From Alteromonas sp. KUL42 (GTDB lineage: Bacteria; Pseudomonadota; Gammaproteobacteria; Enterobacterales; Alteromonadaceae): a stretch of 64,000 bases of DNA. The translations under genes were made by a program, and so were the position numbers. The stretch lies in contig NZ_BJKK01000002.1 in NCBI RefSeq assembly GCF_006538325.1, positions 124,001 through 188,000 of the forward strand, in the 5' to 3' direction. The notes beneath the pieces are model-generated. The model searched no databases, was not told where the DNA came from, and worked only from the letters and a program-made list of their open reading frames with translations. Within the stretch, counting starts at the first letter, position 1. Each line of letters opens with the position of its first letter. Below, one piece after another: positions 28,249-37,054 of this stretch.

Positions 28249-28374
28249 GCGCTACGAACAATATCACGAATTGCAATGAATTCGCAGTAGTCAGTGGTTG
28301 CATAATTTAGGTTAAATTGTGAATAATTATGGGATTTTGTTATAGCGGTGTAGTTGATTTCCCGTTTCAGTGAC

Positions 28375-28396
28375 AAGCCATGCAATGGCATGGCTT
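28375..28396. repeat. Short perfect inverted repeat between glnD and a membrane gene
   Basis: AAGCCATGC (28375-28383) and GCATGGCTT (28388-28396) with a four-base loop. It lies about 57 nt past the stop of the leftward membrane gene at 28453 and could be its terminator, but no T-run follows on either strand. Confidence 0.45.
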
Positions 28397-28452
28397 CTAC
28401 GAGGCTTTAGGTCTAATTCATTAATGATGTTTTGGGCTTGGATTAACGGTCA

Positions 28453-29115
28453 CTATACCAGCTGGTTAATCTTAAACTGCAGCTTTTGTTCTGCAACATA
28501 ACAGATGGTTTTTACGCCGAAGCCGTAGGTTAGGGTTAGGATACATACAGCGAATACTGGCCCGAAAGAGGTACTAAAGTCATCCGCCTGGAAGTGACTT
28601 CCTATTGCGATGGCACCAATAAGGCTAGAGAAAATACCCGTTAAAATGGCCGTTTGCCCCAATACTTTAAAAAACAGTTGGGCGTTTGTGAGGGTTTGCT
28701 TATCAAACTGACTCTCGTCATTGAGTAACGCGCTTATTCCTTGAGAGAGCGTTTTTGAAGATGTAGCCGCTAAAGCAAATACAGTAGAGGGAATGAACAC
28801 GAGCATGGCAGAGGGAATATCGATAAACATATCGATGCCACCTCCCCATACCAAAGCCATAATGGTTAAACCGCCAAATACAACCAAACTAAATATAAAC
28901 ATCATTAATCCTCGTTTTGTTTTCCATAGAAACTGAAAGGCTGAGCGCAGCGCTTGTTGCTGGTACCATCGTTTAGCTGCGTTGGGGTTAATTTGCGCTC
29001 GGCTTAAAAACTCTTCTTCTAGATCACCCAATATGGGCTCTTTTAACTTGCTTGGCAGCACCCACTGAAGGAATCGCCCAGACCAAACAGGAGGTTGTAT
29101 AGTGATAGGGTTCAT
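28453..29115 (-). CDS. Membrane protein with permease-prefix-like N-terminus and MotA/ExbB-like core
   Basis: About 220 residues. The first 60 (LKEPILGDLEEEFLSRA, then WYQQQALRSAFQFLW) look like the prefix domain found in front of some FtsX-type ABC permeases that travel with PadR regulators. The rest does not look like a permease: GGGIDMFIDIPSAMLVF followed later by LGQTAILTGIFSSLIGAIAIG and FGPVFAVCILTLTYGFGVKTICYVAEQKL recalls MotA/ExbB proton-channel subunits. Four membrane segments are visible. The ATG overlaps the PadR gene stop (ATGA). The function is unknown and the MotA resemblance is by eye. Confidence 0.65.
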   Translation of the reverse strand: MNPITIQPPVWSGRFLQWVLPSKLKEPILGDLEEEFLSRAQINPNAAKRWYQQQALRSAFQFLWKTKRGLMMFIFSLVVFGGLTIMALVWGGGIDMFIDIPSAMLVFIPSTVFALAATSSKTLSQGISALLNDESQFDKQTLTNAQLFFKVLGQTAILTGIFSSLIGAIAIGSHFQADDFSTSFGPVFAVCILTLTYGFGVKTICYVAEQKLQFKINQLV

Positions 29116-29441
29116 ATGCTCTCCAGTAATGCTAGGTCTTGCCACATATTTGCTAGTGCATCTTTGGAGCGCTTTAGCGCCATTTGACCGTGTGCCGTAA
29201 CCTTGAAGTACTTTTTGGCGCGCCCTCCACGCTCAGGTGTTGCTTCACCCATTTTACTTTCAACGAGCCCTTTGCTTTCTAAGCGCTCTAATGTGGTATA
29301 CAAAGCGCCAATGGTGACATCCCGTTCAATGGTTTCAGCAAGTAGTTGACGAATGCTACTGCCATAAGCTGAATCTCCCAGTTTTAGAATGGCGAGCAGT
29401 AAAAACTGTTCAAACTCACCTAAAAACTTATCCTTACTCAT
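29112..29441 (-). CDS. PadR family transcriptional regulator
   Basis: A 109-residue winged-helix regulator. The start is at the Met before SKDKFLGEFEQF, with GGAG 7 nt upstream. The PadR pattern is clear: FLLLAILKLGDSAYGSSIRQLL, TIGALYTTLERLESKGLVES, then the wing GGRAKKYFKVTAHGQMAL. It is the first gene of a two-gene operon with the membrane protein at 28453, which it probably autoregulates. A CTACA-A-TGTAG palindrome lies 22 nt upstream of the start. Confidence 0.88.
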   Translation of the reverse strand: MSKDKFLGEFEQFLLLAILKLGDSAYGSSIRQLLAETIERDVTIGALYTTLERLESKGLVESKMGEATPERGGRAKKYFKVTAHGQMALKRSKDALANMWQDLALLESI

Positions 29442-29463
29442 CAAAATTCTCCATATATTATTA

Positions 29464-29474
29464 CTACAATGTAG
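29464..29474. promoter_or_regulatory. Candidate PadR operator
   Basis: CTACAATGTAG is a perfect palindrome around a central base, 22 nt before the PadR start. A related ACTTTGTAGGGTA follows about 32 bp away. The position suits an autoregulatory site, but no binding evidence exists. Confidence 0.35.
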
Positions 29475-29601
29475 AGGATAGTGGTAAGAAGTCAATATAT
29501 TTTACTTTGTAGGGTATATTGGAAGAAAAAGGTGGAGTCGAAGCAAATAGGTCAAAACAAATGAGGAATAAATGAAGTAAATACTGCACTGATACAAATA
29601 A

Positions 29602-29634
29602 AAACAGTAGCAAAGTAAACCTTTGCTACTGTTT
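29602..29634 (-). terminator. Terminator of map
   Basis: A perfect 14-bp stem AAACAGTAGCAAAG / CTTTGCTACTGTTT with a five-base loop. On the minus strand it runs into TTTTTAT. It lies 45 nt after the map stop. Confidence 0.85.
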
Positions 29635-29678
29635 AACATGCGCTTTACGCTAATGGATGGGCTAGATGCGAAGTGTAG

Positions 29679-30473
29679 TTAATTATGCGAAATAACTCTT
29701 GGCAATGTTTCATCTTCACGCAATGTAAGCACTTCTACACCATTTTCTGTTACTAACAAGGTGTGCTCCCATTGTGCGCTAAGGCTTCTATCTTTGGTAA
29801 CAACAGTCCATTGGTCTGGAAGTACCTTTGAATAGCGCTTTCCGGCATTCACCATAGGTTCAATGGTGAAACACATTCCTGGAACAAGTTCTTCGCCGGT
29901 TCCTGGTCTTCCGTAATGCACAATTTGCGGTTCTTCGTGGAAGCTCGAACCTATTCCATGACCGCAGTACTCGCGAACGATAGAATAGTTATGAGCTTCA
30001 GCGTGTGTTTGGCAAATGTGACCAATGTCACCTAAGCGCATACCTGGTTTAACTTGCTCTATTGCTTTGTACAAACATTCTTGAGTTACGCGAATAAGTC
30101 GTTCAGCAAGAATGGATGGTTTGCCCACAACAAACATTTTTGATGTGTCGCCGTGGTAACCATCTTTAATTACTGTTACGTCAATGTTGACAATATCACC
30201 GTCTTTTAATTTCTTGTCAGAAGGAATGCCATGGCAGATACAGTGATTCACCGATGTGCATATTGATTTTGGAAAAGGCGGGTGTCCATAATTGAGTGGA
30301 GCAGGGATGGCCTTTTGTTCATTGACAATATAGTCGTGACACAAGGTGTTAAGTTCATCTGTTGTCACACCCTTTTTCACAAAAGGCGTAATCATTTGTA
30401 AAACTTCGGCGGCCAACTTACCTGCCACACGCATTTTTTCGATTTCTTCTGGGGTTTTGATTATTGCTGTCAC
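29679..30473 (-). CDS. map: Methionine aminopeptidase, type I
   Basis: Removes the initiator Met from nascent proteins. With a GTG start (AGAGG 4 nt upstream) the protein is 264 residues, the same as E. coli Map. The metal ligands are visible: Asp in VNIDVTVIKDGYHGD (two ligands), His in GHGIG, Glu in FTIEPM and Glu in WEHTLLV. An upstream ATG 19 codons earlier is in frame but adds a segment the family lacks. Divergent from rpsB, as in E. coli. Confidence 0.95.
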   Translation of the reverse strand: MTAIIKTPEEIEKMRVAGKLAAEVLQMITPFVKKGVTTDELNTLCHDYIVNEQKAIPAPLNYGHPPFPKSICTSVNHCICHGIPSDKKLKDGDIVNIDVTVIKDGYHGDTSKMFVVGKPSILAERLIRVTQECLYKAIEQVKPGMRLGDIGHICQTHAEAHNYSIVREYCGHGIGSSFHEEPQIVHYGRPGTGEELVPGMCFTIEPMVNAGKRYSKVLPDQWTVVTKDRSLSAQWEHTLLVTENGVEVLTLREDETLPRVISHN

Positions 30474-30666
30474 AGCGCCTCTCAAATCGTTAAAAGCTAA
30501 AAATTCATAGTAATTTGCAACGTGAGTCAAAGTATAACATTAAACTGCCCGTTCTGAGTAACTTGCTGAGTTTTAAATGCGGTTTCATTAATTTTGTCGG
30601 GGGGAGTGAGTGAGGCCATAATCTATAATTCTCTTAGTGCCAAAGTCAGCATTCTTCGCTTAAAAC

Positions 30667-30695
30667 TTGAGACTACATCACAGTTATGGTATAAA
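30667..30695 (+). promoter_or_regulatory. Sigma-70 promoter of rpsB-tsf with GC-rich discriminator
   Basis: TTGAGA, a 17-bp spacer and TATAAA, followed immediately by GCGCGCGCCC. A GC-rich discriminator right after the -10 is typical of stringently controlled ribosomal promoters. Confidence 0.75.
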
Positions 30696-30702
30696 GCGCG
30701 CG

Positions 30703-30876
30703 CCCTGACGGAAAGCTGTATTTTCCACATGTGGAGTACACCGTTACAGAGGGTAAATTTATTTAATTAAAACACACATATACCGACACTTCGTATCGGG
30801 GTGTTCAGCTGGCAGTTAACGTTAGTTGAATCGATACAAGGGGTATATGGAGGCCTAACCCCAAGAGGAAAATTAA
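30703..30876 (+). other. Leader of the rpsB-tsf transcript
   Basis: About 174 nt between the inferred start site and rpsB, without a gene. It holds a 12-bp palindrome TCCACATGTGGA near 30732 and, just before the Shine-Dalgarno, GGGGT/ACCCC flanking TATATGGAGGCC (about 30840-30862). Long structured rpsB leaders are where S2 represses its own translation in enterobacteria. The same role here is inference. Together with the rest of 30474-30702 this is the only content seen in the map-rpsB gap. Confidence 0.45.
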
Positions 30877-31608
30877 ATGGCTAATGTTTCTATGCGTGAC
30901 ATGCTGAAAGCAGGTGTGCATTTCGGTCACCAAACTCGTTACTGGAACCCTAAGATGAAACCTTACATCTTTGGTGCGCGTAACCGAGTTCATATCATCA
31001 ACCTTGAAAAAACGGTTCCACTTTTCAATAACGCTCTTAACTACCTTTCAGGTGTTGCGTCTAAGAAAGGTAAAATCCTTTTCGTTGGTACTAAGCGCGC
31101 CGCTGGCGAAGCTATTAAAGAAGCTGCACTTAAGTGTGACCAGTACTACGTAAACAAGCGTTGGTTAGGTGGTATGCTAACTAACTGGAAAACAGTACGT
31201 CAGTCAATCAAGCGCCTTAAAGAACTTGAGCAACAAAGCCAAGACGGTACGTTTGAAAAGTTGACCAAAAAAGAAGCGCTAATGCTTCAGCGTGAAATGG
31301 ACAAGCTTGAAAATAGCCTTGGCGGTATCAAAGATATGGGCGGTCTACCAGACGCAATCTTTGTTATCGACGCAGATCACGAGCACATCGCGATTACTGA
31401 AGCGCGCAACCTAGGTATCCCTGTTGTTGGCGTTGTTGATACTAACTCTAACCCAGACGGTGTTGATTACATCATCCCTGGTAACGACGATGCTATCCGC
31501 GCTATCCAACTATATTTGGATGCAGCTGCAAACGCTATTAACTCAGGTCGCGAAAGCAACCTTGAAGTACAAGCTGAGCAAGACGACTTCGTAGAAGCAG
31601 CAGAGTAA
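30877..31608 (+). CDS. rpsB: 30S ribosomal protein S2
   Basis: A 243-residue protein of normal length. [24 protein letters not shown] at the N-terminus and [42 protein letters not shown] are classic S2 blocks. GAGG lies 8-9 nt before the ATG. It is followed by tsf, with a weak terminator-like hairpin between the two. Confidence 0.98.
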   Translation: MANVSMRDMLKAGVHFGHQTRYWNPKMKPYIFGARNRVHIINLEKTVPLFNNALNYLSGVASKKGKILFVGTKRAAGEAIKEAALKCDQYYVNKRWLGGMLTNWKTVRQSIKRLKELEQQSQDGTFEKLTKKEALMLQREMDKLENSLGGIKDMGGLPDAIFVIDADHEHIAITEARNLGIPVVGVVDTNSNPDGVDYIIPGNDDAIRAIQLYLDAAANAINSGRESNLEVQAEQDDFVEAAE

Positions 31609-31670
31609 TTCTGAATGCACATTGTCATAACACGATAATATGACAGTGTAATAATACGAAACGTATTGAG

Positions 31671-31691
31671 AGGGGCGGCATCGCCCCTTTT
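31671..31691 (+). terminator. Partial terminator between rpsB and tsf
   Basis: AGGGGCG / CGCCCCT with a GCAT loop followed by only TTT. It probably lowers tsf transcription relative to rpsB rather than ending the transcript. Confidence 0.6.
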
Positions 31692-31730
31692 ACCTAACGA
31701 ATTTAAAATTTAATGCTGAGGAATTGAAAA

Positions 31731-32603
31731 ATGGCAGTGACTGCAGCACTAGTTAAAGAACTGCGCGAGCGTACTGGCGCAGGTATGCTGGATTGTAAAA
31801 AAGCCCTGGTTGAAACGGATGGTGACATTGAACTAGCCATTGAAAACATGCGTAAATCAGGCCAAGCAAAAGCGGCTAAAAAAGCAGGCCGTATTGCAGC
31901 TGAAGGTGTTATCCTAACTAAAGTTGAAGCGGGTCGTGCGACTATGCTTGAACTAAACTGTGAAACTGACTTTGTTGCACGTGACGAAGGTTTCCTTAAG
32001 TTCGGTAACGAGCTGTTGGAAGTTGCAGCAGCTAACAACATCAACGACATCGAAGCACTTAACGACGCAGACATGAACGGCGTTAAAGTTAGCGAAGCGC
32101 GTGATGCACTAGTTGCGAAAATCGGTGAGAACATCTCTCCTCGTCGCGTTATCAACGTTGAAGGCGACACACTAGGCGCTTACATTCACGGCGGCCGTAT
32201 TGGTGTTATCTCAATTCTAACTGGCGGTACTGAAGAGTTAGCAAAAGACGTTGCAATGCACGTTGCTGCTGCAAGTCCTCAGTTCGTTAAGCCGGAAAAT
32301 GTTCCAGCTGAAGTTGTTGAGAAAGAGAAAGAAATCCAAATCGAAATCGCTATCCAGTCTGGTAAGCCAGCTGATATCGCTGAGAAAATGGTTGCAGGCC
32401 GTATGAAGAAGTTCACTGGTGAAGTGAGCTTAACTGGTCAGCCTTTCGTTAAAGATCCTTCAATTTCTGTTGCTGAACTTCTTAAGAACAACAGCGCAGA
32501 CGTAATCAACTTCGTTCGTTTCGAAGTAGGTGAAGGTATCGAGAAGAAGACTGAAGACTTTGCCGCTGAAGTGGCAGCGCAAATGGCTGCAGCTAAGAAA
32601 TAA
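31731..32603 (+). CDS. tsf: Elongation factor Ts
   Basis: Nucleotide exchange factor for EF-Tu. The 290 residues contain the signature [18 protein letters not shown] near the N-terminus, then GRIAAEGVI and the core [11 protein letters not shown]. Length and domain order match gammaproteobacterial EF-Ts. GAGGA lies upstream of the ATG. Codon use is strongly biased, as in rpsB. Confidence 0.98.
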   Translation: MAVTAALVKELRERTGAGMLDCKKALVETDGDIELAIENMRKSGQAKAAKKAGRIAAEGVILTKVEAGRATMLELNCETDFVARDEGFLKFGNELLEVAAANNINDIEALNDADMNGVKVSEARDALVAKIGENISPRRVINVEGDTLGAYIHGGRIGVISILTGGTEELAKDVAMHVAAASPQFVKPENVPAEVVEKEKEIQIEIAIQSGKPADIAEKMVAGRMKKFTGEVSLTGQPFVKDPSISVAELLKNNSADVINFVRFEVGEGIEKKTEDFAAEVAAQMAAAKK

Positions 32604-32648
32604 TTGACCGTTTATCTTTTGCATTTAGCAATAGTTAGATAAACTACC

Positions 32649-32674
32649 AAGCACCTCCCTGGAGGTGCTTTTTT
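32649..32674 (+). terminator. Terminator of rpsB-tsf
   Basis: AAGCACCTCC (32649-32658) pairs with GGAGGTGCTT (32661-32670) around CT and runs into T4, 46 nt after the tsf stop. Confidence 0.92.
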
Positions 32675-32838
32675 ATAGCTGAAGGTCTTTATTGTTGCCA
32701 TTACACTGCGTTAGTGTGAAGCTAAGCGGTTATAGCGTTACTGAAAACAGATCAAAGCGGGTTGCCCTATGTTTTTTGCGCTGATGCGATAAATCAAAAA
32801 GTATAGGGCAAAACGCGTTTACGAGGACATTTCAAACT

Positions 32839-33576
32839 ATGAGTATCACACCAAAATCAGCATACCGACGCATTTTATTAAAGCTAAGTGGTGAAGCCTT
32901 GATGGGTGAAGAAGGCTTTGGTATCGACCCCAAAGTGCTTGACAGAATGGCACAGGAAATCAAAGAACTGGTTGAGTTAGGCGTACAAGTGGGTCTTGTT
33001 ATTGGTGGTGGTAATCTGTTTCGTGGTGAAGGGCTAGCAAAAGCTGGTATGAACCGCGTAGTAGGTGATCATATGGGAATGTTGGCAACGGTTATGAATG
33101 GCTTGGCAATGCGTGACGCATTACACCGCGCTTTTGTTAACGCGCGTATGATGTCAGCCATTCCGCTAAATGGTGTGTGCGATGCATACAATTGGGCCGA
33201 AGCAATAAGCTTGCTCAAGTCTGGTCGAGTTGTTATTTTCTCAGCCGGTACGGGCAATCCCTTTTTTACCACAGATTCTGCAGCGTGTTTACGCGGTATT
33301 GAAATTGAAGCCGATGCCGTTCTAAAGGCAACTAAAGTTGATGGCGTCTACAGCGATGATCCGGTGAAAAACCCTGATGCAGAGCTATACGACGAACTGT
33401 CATATCAAGAAGTACTAGAAAAAGAACTAAAAGTGATGGACTTGTCTGCGTTCACACTTGCTCGTGACCACAGTCTCCCAATCCGTGTTTTCAATATGAA
33501 TAAGCCTGGCTGCTTAAAGCGTGTAGTGATGGGTGAGAAAGAAGGTACGGTGATCCGCCACGCGGACAGTAAATAA
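32839..33576 (+). CDS. pyrH: Uridylate kinase
   Basis: Phosphorylates UMP to UDP. The 245 residues have the amino-acid-kinase fold markers: [51 protein letters not shown] and [24 protein letters not shown] lies upstream of the ATG. It follows the tsf terminator by 165 bp, so it probably has its own promoter. frr follows 24 nt later in the same direction. Confidence 0.97.
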   Translation: MSITPKSAYRRILLKLSGEALMGEEGFGIDPKVLDRMAQEIKELVELGVQVGLVIGGGNLFRGEGLAKAGMNRVVGDHMGMLATVMNGLAMRDALHRAFVNARMMSAIPLNGVCDAYNWAEAISLLKSGRVVIFSAGTGNPFFTTDSAACLRGIEIEADAVLKATKVDGVYSDDPVKNPDAELYDELSYQEVLEKELKVMDLSAFTLARDHSLPIRVFNMNKPGCLKRVVMGEKEGTVIRHADSK

Positions 33577-33600
33577 ATCAAGAAATATAGGATACAAATC

Positions 33601-34158
33601 GTGATTGATGAAATTGAATTAGATGCGCAAGAGCGCATGGAAAAAAGCCTCATTGCATTGAAAGGTCAATTTAGCAAAATTCGAACAGGTCGAGCGCACC
33701 CAAGCCTACTTGATGGCATCATGGTTCCCTACTACGGTGTAGATACGCCACTAAAGCAGGTTGCAAACGTTGTCGCAGAAGACAGTCGCACACTTGCACT
33801 AACTGTGTTTGATAAAAGTGCTATCCAAGCGGTAGAAAAAGCCATCATGCAATCTGATTTAGGCCTTAACCCAATGAGCGCAGGAGGATCAATTCGAATT
33901 CCACTTCCACCGCTTACAGAAGAGCGTCGTAAAGACCTCATTCGCGTAGTGCGCAATGAAGCAGAAGGCGGCCGAGTAGCGATTCGCAACATTCGCCGTG
34001 ACGCTAATGGTGATGTAAAAGATCTGCTGAAAGAAAAGGAAATCAGCGAAGACGAAAGTCGCGCAGCAGAAGAAAATATTCAGTCAATTACTAATGACTT
34101 TATAAAGAAAGTTGACAGCATGCTTGCTGACAAAGAAAAAGAACTCATGGAAGTATAA
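33601..34158 (+). CDS. frr: Ribosome recycling factor
   Basis: Releases ribosomes from mRNA after termination. The 185 residues match the family, with [21 protein letters not shown], the [21 protein letters not shown] block and [15 protein letters not shown]. The start is GTG with AGGA about 8 nt upstream. It lies in the pyrH-frr-uppS run. Confidence 0.97.
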   Translation: MIDEIELDAQERMEKSLIALKGQFSKIRTGRAHPSLLDGIMVPYYGVDTPLKQVANVVAEDSRTLALTVFDKSAIQAVEKAIMQSDLGLNPMSAGGSIRIPLPPLTEERRKDLIRVVRNEAEGGRVAIRNIRRDANGDVKDLLKEKEISEDESRAAEENIQSITNDFIKKVDSMLADKEKELMEV

Positions 34159-34167
34159 GTCAGTATT

Positions 34168-34949
34168 ATGATTGGAAAGCGGTTAAGCACAGCTGAATCG
34201 ATAGACGTGACAGGGCCAGCGAGTGTAGTTGGCCCTAAGCATGTTGCCATTATTATGGACGGTAACGGTCGCTGGGCACAAAAAAAGGGAAAATCCGCAC
34301 GTTCGGGCACAAAGCCGGTGTTGAATCAGTGCGTTCCGTCGTGCGTTTCGCTCGTCAAAATGGTATTGAGTCGCTGACGTTATTCGCTTTTTCCAGTGAG
34401 AACTGGAAACGGCCAGAAGAAGAAGTCAGTGTATTGATGGAACTGTTTAATCTTGTACTCAATAGCGAAGCTAAGCGCATGCATAAAAATGGCGTGAGGC
34501 TTCAGGTTATTGGGGATGTTAATGGATTTGACGATAAGCTTGTTGAAAAAATTCGAAAAGCTGAAGAGATGACCAAGGACAATCAAGACTTAGTGTTAAA
34601 TATTGCTGCGAATTACGGTGGCCGATGGGATATCGTCAATGCGGCAAAGCAACTTGCAGAGCAAGTTAAAAGTGGCGACATCAACACAAAGGATATCGAC
34701 GAAGATGCTTTTGGCCGCTTTGTATCAACAGCTAACTTACCTGAACTTGACCTACTAATACGCACGGGTGGTGAGCACCGTATCAGTAACTTTTTGCTGT
34801 GGCAGTGTGCTTATGCCGAGCTGTATTTCACTGACGTCTTATGGCCAGACTTCAATGAAGAGGTGTTTCAATTAGCCGTGGACGACTTTAACGTTCGCCA
34901 GCGACGATTTGGTCTTACTGGTGAGCAGATTGTGAGTGCTGAGGGTTAA
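34168..34949 (+). CDS. uppS: Undecaprenyl pyrophosphate synthase, split by a one-base homopolymer frameshift
   Basis: Makes the C55 lipid carrier for peptidoglycan and surface glycans. Frames 34168-34377 and 34329-34949 join into about 260 residues if one A is added, either to the A7 run (34280-34286) or to the A4 run (34290-34293). Both corrections give the same peptide, WAQKKGKIRTFGHKAGVESV. The catalytic IIMDGNGRW, AFSSENW and RTGGEHRISNFLLWQ blocks are intact. The gene is normally essential, so a sequencing error is likely. Confidence 0.9.
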
Positions 34950-35003
34950 TACCATGCAGGCCATTATCAGGTTTGTCCTGGTAAAAAACGCCAAGGGCAA
35001 ACT

Positions 35004-35867
35004 ATGCTAAAACAACGAATAATAACTGCATTAATTTTGGCGCCTTTAGCGCTTTATGCCATTCTATTTTTACCCATTTTTTGGTTCGAAATTGCTATTT
35101 CGGGTGTCGTCGGTATTGGTGCTTATGAATGGGCCAATATGTCTGGGGTCAGTGAAAGACCTAAGAAATTAATGTATTTGGCCGGCGCCTTTTTAATTTG
35201 TATCTTGCTTTCATTTATTGTTGATACCTCGATGATCTGGTATCAAGGGCAACTCCACGGCTTGTATCGAGCTATTCTTACTGTCTCAGTATTTTGGTGG
35301 ATTGCCTCACTTTTTATGGTGCTTGCATACCCTAAGTACACCAAGTTTTGGCGAGATAGCAAAGTTGTTCGTACAATATTTGGAGCGCTTACACTTATCC
35401 CCACTTGGGTTGCAGTTATTGCCCTTCGCACAAGTCTTCATGACGTAGATCCCTTTTATGGCGCGTCGCTCATTTTCTATGTTTTGGGTATTGTGTGGGC
35501 GGCAGACATTGGTGCTTTCTTTGTCGGTGTTAAATTTGGCCGTCACAAGCTGCGTCCAAACGTTTCCCCAGGTAAAAGCTTAGAAGGTTTACTTGGCGGA
35601 GTTGCTGCGTCTTTCGCCATCATTGCGTTTGCCGCATTGCATTATCAAGTGGAGCCTTCCCGTATTTGGTTACATTTAACCATCGGCGGAATTACTGTTG
35701 CGGTATCTGCGTTGGGTGACCTTAATGAAAGTATGCTAAAACGCTGTGCAGGTATTAAAGACAGTGGGAAGATCCTTCCCGGCCACGGCGGTGTGCTTGA
35801 CCGTATCGATAGTCTTACGGCGGCATTCCCCATTTTTGCATTTTGTTATGTAACGTGGATGGCATAA
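35004..35867 (+). CDS. cdsA: Phosphatidate cytidylyltransferase
   Basis: Makes CDP-diacylglycerol for phospholipid synthesis. The 287-residue membrane protein has about eight membrane segments and the C-terminal CDS signature, here SMLKRCAGIKDSGKILPGHGGVLDRIDSL. Its stop overlaps the dxr start (TAATG). It has the usual position between uppS and dxr. Confidence 0.96.
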   Translation: MLKQRIITALILAPLALYAILFLPIFWFEIAISGVVGIGAYEWANMSGVSERPKKLMYLAGAFLICILLSFIVDTSMIWYQGQLHGLYRAILTVSVFWWIASLFMVLAYPKYTKFWRDSKVVRTIFGALTLIPTWVAVIALRTSLHDVDPFYGASLIFYVLGIVWAADIGAFFVGVKFGRHKLRPNVSPGKSLEGLLGGVAASFAIIAFAALHYQVEPSRIWLHLTIGGITVAVSALGDLNESMLKRCAGIKDSGKILPGHGGVLDRIDSLTAAFPIFAFCYVTWMA

Positions 35868-37054
35868 TGCAGACAGTTACTGTGCTTGGGGCAACTGGGT
35901 CGATTGGTTGCAACACCCTTGATGTTATCGGACGTCATCCAGAAAAATACCGTTTGTTCGCCATTACTGGCTACGGCCAACTTGAGTTGCTGATGGAGCA
36001 AGCGCAACAGTATGCACCTCGTTATGTGGTGGTTGCTGATGAAGCGCTATATGAAAAGGCCTGTGAATTAGCTCAGCAATATAAAGTTGATGCCGAAGTG
36101 TTGTGTGGCTCGCAAGCGTTACAAGATGTAGCAAGCGCACCTGAGGTTGATGCTGTCATGGCCGCCATTGTTGGCGCTGCCGGTTTGCTTCCTACATTGG
36201 CAGCGGTAAAGGCGGGTAAGCGGGTATTATTGGCGAACAAAGAAGCCTTGGTAATGTCCGGAGCACTGTTCATAGATGCTGCAAATCAAAGCGGTGCGAA
36301 GATTTTACCTATAGACAGTGAGCATAACGCGATTTTCCAGTGTTTACCCCAAGACTTCGTGTATGGTGACTTAGCGTCTTCCGGCATACATAAGATTCTA
36401 CTGACTGGCTCTGGTGGGCCATTTAGAGAACGTGACTTAAGCACTTTTTCATCAATTACTATTGATGAGGCGAGTACTCACCCTAATTGGTCGATGGGTA
36501 GGAAAATAACTATAGATTCCGCCACAATGATGAATAAAGGGCTAGAGTTCATTGAAGCATGTTGGTTATTTGGTGCAAAGGCAGGCGATATCGAAGTGGT
36601 TGTACACCCACAGAGTATTATTCATTCAATGGTTCAATACATTGATGGCTCAGTGATTGCACAAATGGGCAACCCGGACATGCGCACGCCGATAGCATAT
36701 GGCCTTGCACATCCTCAGCGCATTGACGCTGGTGTCTCACCACTCAACTTCTCTGATATAGTCAACTTTAGTTTTCAAACACCCTGCTTTACCCGATACC
36801 CCAATCTGAAGCTTGCAATTGATGCATGTAAAGACGGGCAGTGTGCAACAACGAGGCTAAATGCTGCAAATGAAATTGCGGTCGAACACTTTTTAGATGG
36901 TCGTATTCAATTCAATGATATTGCTCTAGTCAATGAGGCAGTATTAAACGCTTTGCCTTCGGTGACAGTAAATTCTATTCAGCAAATATTAGAGCAAGAT
37001 AGCTTAGCCAGAGCAAAAGCTACTGACATTATTCGAGGTAAATTCTTGTGTTAG
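35867..37054 (+). CDS. dxr: 1-deoxy-D-xylulose 5-phosphate reductoisomerase
   Basis: Second step of the MEP isoprenoid pathway. About 395 residues from the ATG at 35867, which overlaps the cdsA stop and replaces an upstream TTG. Visible blocks are the NADPH loop VLGATGSIGCNTLDVI, LLANKEALVMSG, PIDSEHNAIFQCL, the flexible loop HPNWSMGRKITIDSATMMNKGLE and TTRLNAANEIAVEHFL. The 3' end overlaps rseP by 7 nt. Confidence 0.96.
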   Translation: MQTVTVLGATGSIGCNTLDVIGRHPEKYRLFAITGYGQLELLMEQAQQYAPRYVVVADEALYEKACELAQQYKVDAEVLCGSQALQDVASAPEVDAVMAAIVGAAGLLPTLAAVKAGKRVLLANKEALVMSGALFIDAANQSGAKILPIDSEHNAIFQCLPQDFVYGDLASSGIHKILLTGSGGPFRERDLSTFSSITIDEASTHPNWSMGRKITIDSATMMNKGLEFIEACWLFGAKAGDIEVVVHPQSIIHSMVQYIDGSVIAQMGNPDMRTPIAYGLAHPQRIDAGVSPLNFSDIVNFSFQTPCFTRYPNLKLAIDACKDGQCATTRLNAANEIAVEHFLDGRIQFNDIALVNEAVLNALPSVTVNSIQQILEQDSLARAKATDIIRGKFLC

